This document shows positions 1 to 7,810 of a DNA stretch of 64,000 nt, in pieces. Position 1 is the first letter of the stretch; every line of letters begins with the position of its first letter. The stretch spans positions 1-64,000 of the forward strand of contig CAWGLV010000001.1 of the NCBI GenBank assembly GCA_963823495.1. Reading direction: 5' to 3'. The stretch comes from DATDAH01 sp963823495 (GTDB lineage: Bacteria > Actinomycetota > Acidimicrobiia > Acidimicrobiales > DATDAH01). The translations under genes were made by a program, and so were the position numbers. The notes under the pieces were generated by a model. It saw only the letters and a list, made by a program, of their open reading frames with translations, made no database searches and had not been told where the DNA came from.

Positions 1-289
1 CACCCGCTCGACCACCAGCTTGCTGGCCACGGCCACGAGGACCGCAATGGCCACCTTCGGGCGCCGCCCCAGGGTGGCCACGGCCAGGGCGACGACCGCA
101 CCCACCACCAGGTTGCCGAGCTGCATCGGTCCCCAGAGGATCGGATAGAGCCACTCGGGCAAGCCGTTCATGCGGTGGAACACCCGGGACTCCGCGGCCC
201 GGGCGTCCTCGTCGACCGCCAACCTCGCCGGTCGCCGCGAAGATCGCCGCCCCCACCCCGGCCGTCGCCAGGGCGTCTCGCCTCCTCAC
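1..289 (-). CDS. PAP2-phosphatase-like membrane protein, N-terminal part only, apparently frameshifted
   Basis: The gene runs off the left edge. A GTG at 287-289 overlaps the TGA of the upstream kinase-like gene (GTGA). It opens a frame with an N-terminus that looks like a signal or membrane segment and ends near position 224. The family-like sequence then continues one frame over: after LAVDEDARAAESRVFHRMNG come LPEWLYPILW, PMQLGN and a long hydrophobic stretch. The block of an Asn-Gly-Leu-Pro motif, Leu-Tyr-Pro, Trp and Met-Gln-Leu-Gly-Asn resembles the start of actinobacterial PAP2-family membrane phosphatases. Removing one base at 223-224 would join the two parts. The catalytic PAP2 motifs would lie outside the window, so the family call is tentative. 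Confidence 0.45.
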   Translation of the reverse strand, partial: MRRRDALATAGVGAAIFAATGEVGGRRGRPGRGVPGVPPHERLARVALSDPLGTDAARQPGGGCGRRPGRGHPGAAPEGGHCGPRGRGQQAGGRAG

Positions 290-1699
290 GGGGATCCGCC
301 GGCCTCGATCCGGGCCCGCACCGCAGTCAGGACCTGGGGCTCCTCCTTGATCGCCGAGTGGGTGGCCCCGCTCAGGAACCGGGTGTCGAAGCGACCGAGC
401 GCCGCCCCCAGGGCGTCGCTGCCGACCGCCCGCTCGGCCTGGGCGGCGACCGCCCGGTCCGGCCCCACCTTCAGGCTGAGCGAGGTGACCAGTTCGGCCA
501 GGTCTGTCGCCAGCAGGACATCGGACGCGGCCAACTCGCTGAACCCGAAGTCGATCATCCACACCTGACCGTCGGCGGCCAGGAAGACGTTGGCCAGCCG
601 GAGGTCCCGGTGGGCGATGCCGTGGCGCCGCAGGATCGCCATCTGCTCCCAGATCCCGGCCAGGACCTCGTCGGTGAGCCCCTCGGGGTCCACCCCGTCG
701 AGCGAACGGCCCTCGATGGCTTCGTAGGCCAGCACGTAGCCGCCGGGCTCGGCGCCGGCGAAGCCGGCCAGGGGCGGCGTCCGTACCCCGACCTGGGCCG
801 CGGCCAGGGCGACGAACGCCTCGTGCTCCACGGCCCGGCGCAGCGAGGAGAACGGCCGCTCGTCGCCCAGATCGCGGGGGAGCACCGACCGGACCATCCG
901 GAACAACAGGTCGGCCTTGCGCTCGTCGGAGCCCAGCGCCTTGACGAAGAGGGGGGTGCCCTCCGTGGTCGTACCGAAGTAGGGCGTCGAACCGCGGGGC
1001 GTCGACCGACGCAGGATGCAGGTCCGCGAGCTCCACACCGCTCCGGGTGAGCCCGGCGATCACCGCCTCGTGGGTCGGTCGCCGACTGGGCGTGCCGAGC
1101 AGGGCATCGGCCAGCGCGCCCGCCAAGGCCCCGCAGGCCACCGCCGCCGCCGTCTCCAGGGAGACCGGCTGGGTGAAGGCGCGGACGAAGGCGAGGAGCA
1201 GGACCAGGGCCCAGCCGATCCGGCGCTCCCGGCGGCTGAACCACGGGACGCCGGCGGCGACCAGACCGGTCAGCGCTCCCAGGCCGGGGGCGGTGGGGAA
1301 CCCGGTCGAACCAAGCACGCCGAGCATCTCGTCGACGTTGACCACTGCGGGAGCGGTCGCGTCGAGCAGGTTGCCGACCAGGCTCGCCAACACCGCACCG
1401 AGAGCCGCCCCCAGGGCCGCCGTGAGGAGGAACCGCCAGCGCCCACGGATGGTCGCCGACACGAGACCGACGAGCAGCACGCCGAGCGTGGCCACCCGGG
1501 CCAGCGCGGCGAGCACCGGCACGACGTCCTCGTCGATCGTGCGGAAGCCGGCGAGGACGTCGGAGACGAAACCGACCAGGGCATCACCGAAGAGCCAGTC
1601 CGCAAGGAGGAGCACAACGAGGGCCAGCGCGGCCACGACGATGCGCAGGGCATCGACCGGTGACCAGCGCTCGAGCGCATCGGTCGGCGTGTCGGACAT
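286..1699 (-). CDS. Membrane protein with C-terminal kinase-like domain, apparently frameshifted near 996-999
   Basis: From the ATG at 1697-1699, one frame encodes about 230 residues with several hydrophobic helices (for example VALIVAALALVV-type and LLVGLVSATI segments). The next frame encodes a protein-kinase-like domain of about 235 residues ending at 286. The kinase part has a VKALG lysine motif, HRDLRLANVF (catalytic Asp and Asn) and MIDFGF (DFG). Dropping one base from the run of four G at 996-999 fuses the two parts through VDARGSTPYFGTT, which resembles the junction in actinobacterial proteins annotated as lysylphosphatidylglycerol synthase/kinase-like. I see no MprF-type synthase domain. 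The gene is either a pseudogene or carries a sequence error; the kinase motifs are intact. Confidence 0.6.
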
Positions 1700-1841
1700 G
1701 GGGACCTTCCCGCTCGACGGACGGTCCGACGAGATCGTCGCGTAGGTTAGGAGCGTCTCGGGAAGGAACAGGACGATCACCAGGACACGGGCGAACGAGG
1801 AACGATGGCTGAGCCCGGAACGGGTCCTGGCCGCCCTCGCG
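1700..1841. promoter_or_regulatory. Divergent intergenic region
   Basis: This 142-bp gap separates the minus-strand kinase-like gene from the plus-strand PlsC gene and must hold both promoters. A GAGG motif at 1797-1800 stands at good Shine-Dalgarno distance from an ATG at 1805. That ATG is out of frame with the acyltransferase. I see no convincing -35/-10 pair. Confidence 0.3.
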
Positions 1842-2462
1842 GTGTTGTTCCGGATCCTGACCACACCGTTCGTGCGCTACGAGTACCGCGGGGGTCGCTG
1901 TGCTGCCGAGCTGAAGACCGGCATCATCGCCGCGAACCACCGCAGCATGTTCGACGCCATGGCCGGCCTGATCTGCCTGCACCACTTCGGCCACCATCCC
2001 CGGCTGCTCATCGAACGCCGGTATGTCGAACGCGGCGTGCTGGGGGTCCTCTCCCGGGGGATCGGCGCCATCCCGGTGGATCGCGCCGGTGACGGACGCC
2101 ATGCCCTCGACGCGGCCTGGGCGGCCATGGCCGACGGGATACCCATCCTGGTGATGCCCGAGGGCCGTCTGCACTGGGATCCCCAGGACCCCCTCTCCAC
2201 CGGGAGGCCCCACACCGGCGTCTCGCGGTTGGCCACCAAGGACGGTCAACCCGTGGTGGCCGCCGGCCTGGCGGGCACCGAGCGGGTGGTGCCGGCCGGG
2301 TGTCGCCTTCCTCGCTTCAATCCCTTCCGCCGCAAGGTGGTCGTGTGCTGGGTCGCGGACGATCCGCTGTGGCTCACCGGCGACGACCACCGGGCGAACG
2401 CCGAGTTGGTGATGGCCGAGATCAGGTCGCTGCTCGCCCGTGCCCAGCCGCTCGTGGAGTGA
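1842..2462 (+). CDS. PlsC-family 1-acylglycerol-3-phosphate acyltransferase
   Basis: This is a lysophospholipid acyltransferase of the PlsC/LPLAT family, expected to act at the cytoplasmic membrane in phosphatidic acid or related lipid synthesis. The catalytic HX4D motif is present as NHRSMFD (His33, Asp38). The glycerophosphate-binding block is degenerate: MPEGRLHW (Glu107-Gly108-Arg109) replaces the usual EGTRS. At about 206 residues it is typical of the family. The start is uncertain. GTG at 1842 is used here, but family-like sequence (WLSPERVLAALAV) continues upstream in frame without a start codon, while a well-placed ATG at 1805 is in another frame. A small indel near the start is possible. 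The 3' end overlaps the convergent glycosyltransferase by 41 bp. Confidence 0.85.
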   Translation: MLFRILTTPFVRYEYRGGRCAAELKTGIIAANHRSMFDAMAGLICLHHFGHHPRLLIERRYVERGVLGVLSRGIGAIPVDRAGDGRHALDAAWAAMADGIPILVMPEGRLHWDPQDPLSTGRPHTGVSRLATKDGQPVVAAGLAGTERVVPAGCRLPRFNPFRRKVVVCWVADDPLWLTGDDHRANAELVMAEIRSLLARAQPLVE

Positions 2463-3555
2463 CCAGACCGCTCAACGCGTCGTCATAGCGCGGCGCCATC
2501 GCACTCCAGTCGTACCGGCGCATGGCCGCGGCCAGACCGTCGACCCGAGTCCGGGCCGCCGGGAGGTCCACCAGCACGGCCCGCAGTCGAGCCTCCAACC
2601 GGTCCTCCTCATAGAGCACGGCGTCATGCCACCCGGTGGGGACGATCTCCGGGTAGCTGAGCCGGTTGGGCAGCAAAGGCACGCAGCCGGCGGCCATGGC
2701 CTCCACGGCGGCGATGCCGAAGGTCTCGTGGTCCGCAGTGCTCACCGTCACGTCCGAGGACGCCAGCAACCGGTGGTAGTCGTCACGGTCCAGCCGACCG
2801 ACGTGCACCACGCGCTCGCCCAGTCGCTGCCGGATGCGGTCGAACTCCTGGGGATCGACCCGGAGGTTCTCCCCCGCGAGGGCGAGCCGGAACGCCACCC
2901 CCTCGTCGGCCAGACGGCTCAACGCGGCGAAGAGCCGCTCCGGTCGCTTCTCGTGGTCCCACCGGTGGTTCCAGACCACCAGCGGCTCGGCGGGCGCAGG
3001 ATGGTGATCCGGCGCGATCCCCGTCAGGTCGACCCCGACGGGAAGGACCTCGCAGCGAGCCAGGACGGCGGCCAGCCGGTGGTGGTGGCCGTGGTCCTGC
3101 GCCCGACCCACCAGCTCGGGCAGCGCCCGCCGCAGGTCGGCGAGCTGGGACGCGGAGTTCACCCACACTCGGTCGGCGACGGCCATGGACAGCCAGTTGG
3201 CCAGGGCCAGGCCCTCGTCGGGCCGGTCCCGAGGGCCGACCGGATGGGTCAACTGGTTCTCGTGCAGGTAGAGCGCCACGGCCGGATCGCCGCCGAGGTC
3301 ACGGCGCAGGAACCCGAGGAGGGCCGGGAGGTGGACCATGTCGCTGACCAACAGCCCGTCGGGCGGTCCGTGCTCGGCCACGACCCGGCTGACCTCCTCG
3401 GCCAGGGTCAGGGCGCCGCCCCGCAGCCGCCAGCGCCAGTAGGCGGCGTCGTGGGTGACCAGATGGATCTCGTGCCGGGATCGAGCCACCACCCCGTCGG
3501 CCCAGGCGCGATGCGACCCCCCGTAGTACGGCTCCACGAGCACGATCCTGGCCAC
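2422..3555 (-). CDS. DUF3524 glycosyltransferase, tRNA-queuosine mannosyltransferase-like
   Basis: A GT4-fold glycosyltransferase of 377 residues. The N-terminal part matches the DUF3524 pattern: VEPYYGGSHRAWADG (7-21), WRWRLRGGAL (40-49) and YLHENQLTHPVG (96-107). The C-terminal half has the GT-B nucleotide-sugar block HETFGIAAVEAMAAG (276-290), including the conserved glutamates. DUF3524 proteins include animal GTDC1/QTMAN, which mannosylates queuosine in tRNA-Asp. The bacterial substrate is not established, and no queuosine synthesis gene is in this window. The GTG start at 3553-3555 follows a purine-rich GAGAGGATGGGG stretch. It sits alone, convergent with plsC, and its upstream side carries the left palindromic repeat pair. 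Confidence 0.8.
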   Translation of the reverse strand: MARIVLVEPYYGGSHRAWADGVVARSRHEIHLVTHDAAYWRWRLRGGALTLAEEVSRVVAEHGPPDGLLVSDMVHLPALLGFLRRDLGGDPAVALYLHENQLTHPVGPRDRPDEGLALANWLSMAVADRVWVNSASQLADLRRALPELVGRAQDHGHHHRLAAVLARCEVLPVGVDLTGIAPDHHPAPAEPLVVWNHRWDHEKRPERLFAALSRLADEGVAFRLALAGENLRVDPQEFDRIRQRLGERVVHVGRLDRDDYHRLLASSDVTVSTADHETFGIAAVEAMAAGCVPLLPNRLSYPEIVPTGWHDAVLYEEDRLEARLRAVLVDLPAARTRVDGLAAAMRRYDWSAMAPRYDDALSGLVTPRAAGHGRAAT

Positions 3556-3591
3556 ACCCCCATCCTCTCGCCTCCCACCCGCGCCAGCCGC

Positions 3592-3701
3592 TTCTGGGCC
3601 CACCCCCGTGTTGCTGACAACACATCGCTGTACCCAGAACCCGCCGTTGTCGCTTCTGGGTACAGCCCCGTGTCGCGGACGACACATCGCTGTACCCAGA
3701 A
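3592..3701. repeat. Left pair of 48-bp palindromic repeats (units at 3592-3639 and 3654-3701)
   Basis: Two direct copies of a 48-bp imperfect palindrome are separated by exactly 14 bp. Each unit has outer arms TTCTGGGTACAGC and GCTGTACCCAGAA (the first unit's left arm is degenerate) around an inner hairpin. The inner stem is GTGTTG/CAACAC with loop CTGA in the first unit and GTGTCG/CGACAC with loop CGGA in the second. That is a compensated base-pair change, which argues that the hairpin is the selected feature. The pair lies between the start of the DUF3524 glycosyltransferase and the start of the DUF559 gene. Matching units flank the other side of the DUF559 gene, and I found no other copies in the window. 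Confidence 0.9.
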
Positions 3702-3763
3702 CAGGGAGGGGTTGACAGCAGGGGGATGCTGGGCGTCGGGAGGGGCTCGACCCAGGAGCCCCA

Positions 3764-4780
3764 ATGAACTGGGAAGACCACTTCCAGTCCCTCGCCGCCA
3801 CCCACGACGGCCTCGTGGCCAAGTTCCACCTGGCGCCCGTCGGCCTCGACTCCCGCCATTGGTGGCGAGCCATCCGCACCGGCCGGTGGCTGCCGGTGGG
3901 CGACCGGGTCCTGGCATCGGCATCCGCTCCGGCAACCGACGCCCAACGGGTCATGGCCGGCCTGCTCGATGCCAGTCCGGGCGCCGTACTGCATGACCCG
4001 ACCGCGCTGGCGTGGCTCGGCGTGAGCGGGTTCGACCTCGCTGAGATCCACGTCGCCCGGGCCCGCGGCATGTCGGGTGCCGACAGCAGGCTGGTCCACA
4101 TCCACCGGCTGCGCAGCCTCCGTCCCCACGACGTCGTGGTGGTGCGCGGCGTCGCGACCGAGACCGCCCTGCGGGCGAGCTGGGCCCAGGCCGTCCGCTA
4201 CGCCGGCCCCGCCCGCCACGAGCTGGGGGTGAAGCACATCGGCCACCTGCTGGACCGGGCCCACCGCCTCGGGCTCGTGACCTGGGCCGGGCTCCACGAG
4301 TCAGTGGAGGACCTGCACGAACGAGGGCGAGCGGGCACGGCGATCATGCGCGAGCTGGCTCGGGAACGGCTGCCGGGCTCCAGCCCGACCGAGAGTCGAC
4401 TCGAGCAACGCCTCGAAGAGGTCCTGGCCGACGCGGGCGTCGCTTCCCTGGCCCGACAGCGAGTGGTCGGCGGCCATGAGCCGATCGGCCGGTGCGACTT
4501 CGTCGACCACCACCTGCCCTTGGTGGTCGAGGTGAACAGCCTGACCTTCCACACCACCCCGACCGACCGGACCGCCGACGAACGCCGCTACCAGGCCCTC
4601 ACCGAGGCCGGTTTCGCCGTGTGCGTCATCTGGGAACCCGACCTCTGGTCCCGGCCCGCCGCCGTCGTGCGCATCGTCACCGAAGCGCGCCGACGCGCGG
4701 CCGCCGGCCACGCCGTGGTCCTCCACTCCCCCGGCTGCCCCTGGCCCCCTCCCCTTCTGGGTACACCCCCGTGTTCGTGA
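3764..4780 (+). CDS. DUF559 (Vsr-like fold) endonuclease-domain protein
   Basis: A 338-residue protein. The first 60 or so residues look like the winged-helix or AbiEi-type segment common in such proteins. The C-terminal 130 residues carry a PD-(D/E)XK-like core: SPTESRLEQRL (Glu210), GRCDFVDHH (Asp245) and LPLVVEVNS (Glu256), followed by YQALTEAGFAVCVIW. DUF559 is related to very-short-patch-repair endonucleases, but the biological role of free-standing members is unknown. The start ATG has AGGAG five bases upstream. The gene is bracketed by two pairs of 48-bp palindromes. Its last eight residues (LLGTPPCS) and stop codon are encoded by the first repeat of the right pair, which suggests the repeat replaced or extended the original 3' end. 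Confidence 0.75.
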   Translation: MNWEDHFQSLAATHDGLVAKFHLAPVGLDSRHWWRAIRTGRWLPVGDRVLASASAPATDAQRVMAGLLDASPGAVLHDPTALAWLGVSGFDLAEIHVARARGMSGADSRLVHIHRLRSLRPHDVVVVRGVATETALRASWAQAVRYAGPARHELGVKHIGHLLDRAHRLGLVTWAGLHESVEDLHERGRAGTAIMRELARERLPGSSPTESRLEQRLEEVLADAGVASLARQRVVGGHEPIGRCDFVDHHLPLVVEVNSLTFHTTPTDRTADERRYQALTEAGFAVCVIWEPDLWSRPAAVVRIVTEARRRAAAGHAVVLHSPGCPWPPPLLGTPPCS

Positions 4781-4864
4781 CAACACGTCGCTGTACCCGG
4801 AACCGGGGCCGCTCGCTTCTGGGTACAGCCGCGTGTTGGGGACAACACGTCGCTGTACCCGGAA
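4755..4864. repeat. Right pair of 48-bp palindromic repeats (units at 4755-4802 and 4817-4864)
   Basis: Two further units have the same 48-bp length, the same 14-bp separation and the same orientation as the left pair. Outer arms end in CCCGGAA here and CCCAGAA in the left pair, so each pair has been homogenised internally. The inner hairpins are CGTGTT/AACACG around a GTGA loop and CGTGTTG/CAACACG around a GGGA loop. The first unit supplies the stop codon of the DUF559 gene. The second ends 7 bp before the 3' end of alr and could serve as a transcription end between the two convergent genes. Confidence 0.9.
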
Positions 4865-4871
4865 CGGACGG

Positions 4872-5966
4872 TCAGGCGTGGCGGCGGGGGACGCGGGGGC
4901 CGATGCCGCAGATGATCTCGTAGGGGATCGTGTCCAGCGCGGTGGCCCAGTCCGCGGCCCGGATCTCCTGGTCGCCTTGGCGACCGATGAGGACCACCTC
5001 GTCGCCCACCGCGACCAGATCGTCGCCGCAGTCGACCATGAGTTGGTCCATCGTCACCACACCGACGATCGGACGACGACGGCCACCGATCAGGACCTCC
5101 TGGTGCAGGAGGCCGAGGCGACGGCGCACGCCGTCGGCGTACCCGATCGGCACGGTGGCCACGGTGGTGTCGCGGTCGAAGGTGTGATGCAGCCCGTAGG
5201 AGACCCCCTCCCCCGCCGTCACCTGCTTCACGAAGCCGATCTCTGAGCGGAGCCCCAGGGCCGGTCGCAGGGTCAGGGCCCCGGCCAGATCCGGCCCCGG
5301 GTCGATGCCGTAGACGGCGATGCCGCAGCGCACCAGGGACCGGCGCGCGGCCGGGTGGGCGATGGCCCCGGCCGAGTTGGCGGCATGGGTCATCGGCACG
5401 TCGATGCCGGAGGCCGCCAGCTCGTCGAGGACGGCGTCGAAGCGGCCGAGCTGCTCGGCGGTGAAGGACCGGTCGGGCTCGTCGGCCACGGCGCAATGGG
5501 TCCAGACGGCCTCCAGCTCGAGGGTCGGGTGCCCGACCACCGAACGGGCGAGGCCGAGGGCGTCGGTCGGGTCCGCCCCGACCCGGTGCATGCCGGTGTC
5601 GACCTTGAGGTGGACGCGCAGCGGGGCCCCGGTCGCGGCGGCGGCCTCGATCCCGGCTCGGGTGTAGACGGTGGGCCGCAGATCCAGGGCGGCCACCTCG
5701 GCGAACTCCGCCGGTCGGGCCTCCGAGAGCAGCAGGATCGGCGCCTCGACGCCTGCGTCCCGCAGCACGACGGCCTCCTCGACCAGGGCGACGGCGAGCC
5801 AGGAGGCGCCGGCCTCCAGGGCGGCGAGGGCGACGGGGACGGCGCCGTGGCCGTAGCCGTCGGCCTTCACCACTGCGCAGACCTCCGCCGGCGCGGCCCG
5901 CTCGACCAGCAGGGCCACGTTGTGGGCCACCGCGCCGAGGTCGACCTCGGCCCAGGTGGGTCGCAT
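4872..5966 (-). CDS. alr: Alanine racemase
   Basis: A PLP enzyme interconverting L- and D-alanine for peptidoglycan, in the cytoplasm. The PLP lysine lies in AVVKADGYGHG (Lys34). The second catalytic residue is the tyrosine of EGVSYGLHHTF (Tyr257), and the substrate loop TMDQLMVDCG follows at about 305-314. The 364-residue length is typical of Alr. The ATG start is 12 bp downstream of the CBS gene, so it is probably the last gene of the operon that begins with the channel-like gene at 8457. The tsaE/tsaB genes that often follow alr in actinobacteria are absent here. Confidence 0.97.
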   Translation of the reverse strand: MRPTWAEVDLGAVAHNVALLVERAAPAEVCAVVKADGYGHGAVPVALAALEAGASWLAVALVEEAVVLRDAGVEAPILLLSEARPAEFAEVAALDLRPTVYTRAGIEAAAATGAPLRVHLKVDTGMHRVGADPTDALGLARSVVGHPTLELEAVWTHCAVADEPDRSFTAEQLGRFDAVLDELAASGIDVPMTHAANSAGAIAHPAARRSLVRCGIAVYGIDPGPDLAGALTLRPALGLRSEIGFVKQVTAGEGVSYGLHHTFDRDTTVATVPIGYADGVRRRLGLLHQEVLIGGRRRPIVGVVTMDQLMVDCGDDLVAVGDEVVLIGRQGDQEIRAADWATALDTIPYEIICGIGPRVPRRHA

Positions 5967-5978
5967 GCGACCCCGGCC

Positions 5979-6461
5979 CTACCCCTCGGGGGCGGGGGTC
6001 ACGATGGCCCGGAGGATGTCGCCGCGGGCGATGATCCCCACGAGCCGATCACCCTCGACCACCGGGACCCGGGACACATCGTTGTCGTGCATGAGGGTGG
6101 CCACCACCTCGATCGTGTCGTCGGGGCCACAGGTCACCGGGTCCGCCGACATCGCGTCCCCCACGTCCACGGCCACGGACTGCTCCAACTCGTGCTCGAA
6201 GCGCTTCTTGCTCCCCGGCATCTCGATGAGCCCGCCGAGGATGTTGATCACCGTCGGGTAGTGCAGCTGGGACTCCTGGACGATGAGATCGCCCGTCGAG
6301 AGCATCCCCACGACCTTGCCGTCGCCGTCGAGGACCGGGCCGGCGTCGACGCCCTTGTCGACCAGCCGCTGCATCGCGCCGGTGATCGGCTCGTCGGGGG
6401 TGAAGGTGACCACCTCGGTGGTCATCACGTCGCGGGCGGGGACGTCACGGGGCATGGTCAC
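5979..6461 (-). CDS. Two-CBS-domain protein
   Basis: This 160-residue protein consists of two CBS motifs, at about 8-60 (ending VVGMLSTGDL) and 100-155 (ending LVGIIARGDIL). They are joined by a linker containing MPGSKKRFEHELEQ. CBS pairs usually bind adenine nucleotides and act as regulatory modules; the partner is unknown. A GTG start at 6459-6461 overlaps the nnrD stop as GTGA, indicating translational coupling. An ATG two codons later is an alternative start. Its place between nnrD and alr is the only hint of function. Confidence 0.85.
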   Translation of the reverse strand: MTMPRDVPARDVMTTEVVTFTPDEPITGAMQRLVDKGVDAGPVLDGDGKVVGMLSTGDLIVQESQLHYPTVINILGGLIEMPGSKKRFEHELEQSVAVDVGDAMSADPVTCGPDDTIEVVATLMHDNDVSRVPVVEGDRLVGIIARGDILRAIVTPAPEG

Positions 6462-7810
6462 TCCTGCAGCAGGTCGATGGCGATCGGGAGCCGGTCGAGC
6501 AGGTCACTGGCGACCAGGCCGTGTCGCCAGCCTACGGCTCCGGCCCGCCCGTGGAGGAAGGCGGCGGCCGCCGCGGCCTGGAACGGCGGGAGGCCGCCGG
6601 CGAGGAAGGCGGCCACGACACCGGTCAGGACGTCGCCGGTGCCCGCCGTGGCCAGGCGGGCGTCACCGGAGGTGCTCACCAGCACGGCTCCTCCCGGGTC
6701 GGCCACGACCGTGGCCGGCCCCTTGAGCAGGACCACGGCCCCCGTGGCGGCGGCCAGCGACCGGACGGCGGCGATGCGGTCCCCGTCCGGCGACCCCCCG
6801 GACAGACGGGCGAACTCGCCGTCGTGGGGCGTGAGGACAGCGGGGACCGCCCGCGACGAGGTCACCGCGGCCACTCGGTCCCCGAGGGCGGTGAGACCGT
6901 CACCGTCGACCACGACCGGACCCGGCCAGGACCCGGCCAGCGCCCGGACCTGGGCCAAGGTGGCGGGCGCCGTGCCGAGACCGGGTCCCACCGCCAGGGC
7001 CCCGAACCGATCGGCATCGGCGAGGACGGCGTCGGCCCAGTCCGCGCCGGGCAGGACCCGACCGACGACTTCAGTGGGTGCCGCCGGATCGTCGCCGGCG
7101 CCCGGACTGGACAGCGTCACGTACCCGGAGCCCGCCCGGAAGGCGGCGGCCGCGGTCAGGTGGGCCGCGCCGGTCATGCCCGGTGAGCCCGCCACCACCC
7201 GCACCGCGGCCTGCCACTTGTGGCCGGCCGCCTCCCGATGGGGCAGGAGCCCGACCACGTCGGCCGCCTCGACCACGTGGGTACGGGTCGAGGACACGTC
7301 GAGGCCGATGTCGGCCACCTCGACCTCCCCCGCCAGACCGGCCCCGGGCGACAGGAGGAGGCCCGGCTTCAGGGCGGCGAAGGTCACGGTGCGGACCGCG
7401 GTCAGCGGGGTCCCGCCGATGCCGCCCGTCAGGCCGTCCACACCGGAGGGGATGTCGACGGCGAGGACGGAGGCTGCGGTCGTGGGGGCGGTCCACTCGC
7501 CCCGGAAACCGGTGCCGAAGGCGGCATCGATGACGAGGTCGGCCCGGGACAGCGTCCGGGGGGCGTCGGACGCGTCCACGACCTCGACCCGCACGCCCCG
7601 CCGACGCAGGCGGCGGGCGGCGTCCCGGCCGTCATTGCCGTTGTTGCCCTTTCCGGCGACCACCACCACCCGACGCCCGTAGGTCCCGCCCAACATCCGC
7701 ACCGCCGCGCGGGCCACGGCACCCCCGGCCCGCCCGATGAGGACCTCAACGGCTTCGGGCGCCGCCGCGTCGATCGCGCCCATCTCCTCGGGGGTCACGA
7801 CGGGGATCAT
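6458..7810 (-). CDS. nnrD: Bifunctional NAD(P)H-hydrate epimerase / ADP-dependent dehydratase
   Basis: A metabolite-repair enzyme restoring hydrated NADH and NADPH. The N-terminal YjeF-type epimerase domain shows GKGNNGNDGRDAARRL at about 54-69. The C-terminal ribokinase-like dehydratase domain shows AGHKWQ, GSPGMTGAAHLTAAAAFRAG and the nucleotide-site block ATAGTGDVLTG near 385-395. At 450 residues it is slightly shorter than many fusions; the epimerase part looks compact. The ATG overlaps the stop of the channel-like gene (ATGA), and its own stop overlaps the CBS gene (GTGA), so the three are coupled. Confidence 0.94.
   Translation of the reverse strand: MIPVVTPEEMGAIDAAAPEAVEVLIGRAGGAVARAAVRMLGGTYGRRVVVVAGKGNNGNDGRDAARRLRRRGVRVEVVDASDAPRTLSRADLVIDAAFGTGFRGEWTAPTTAASVLAVDIPSGVDGLTGGIGGTPLTAVRTVTFAALKPGLLLSPGAGLAGEVEVADIGLDVSSTRTHVVEAADVVGLLPHREAAGHKWQAAVRVVAGSPGMTGAAHLTAAAAFRAGSGYVTLSSPGAGDDPAAPTEVVGRVLPGADWADAVLADADRFGALAVGPGLGTAPATLAQVRALAGSWPGPVVVDGDGLTALGDRVAAVTSSRAVPAVLTPHDGEFARLSGGSPDGDRIAAVRSLAAATGAVVLLKGPATVVADPGGAVLVSTSGDARLATAGTGDVLTGVVAAFLAGGLPPFQAAAAAAFLHGRAGAVGWRHGLVASDLLDRLPIAIDLLQE

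Noticed and set aside
3592..4864. CRISPR array
   Set aside because: There are only four palindromic units, arranged as two pairs around a gene. Spacers are 14 bp within pairs and no cas genes are present.
3592..4864. Insertion sequence with terminal inverted repeats
   Set aside because: The repeats are individually palindromic and in direct orientation, no target-site duplication is visible and the gene encodes a DUF559 nuclease-like protein, not a transposase.
5355..7682. A 775-codon plus-strand frame across alr, the CBS gene and nnrD
   Set aside because: It is antisense to three recognised genes and has a repetitive Gly/Arg/Pro composition.
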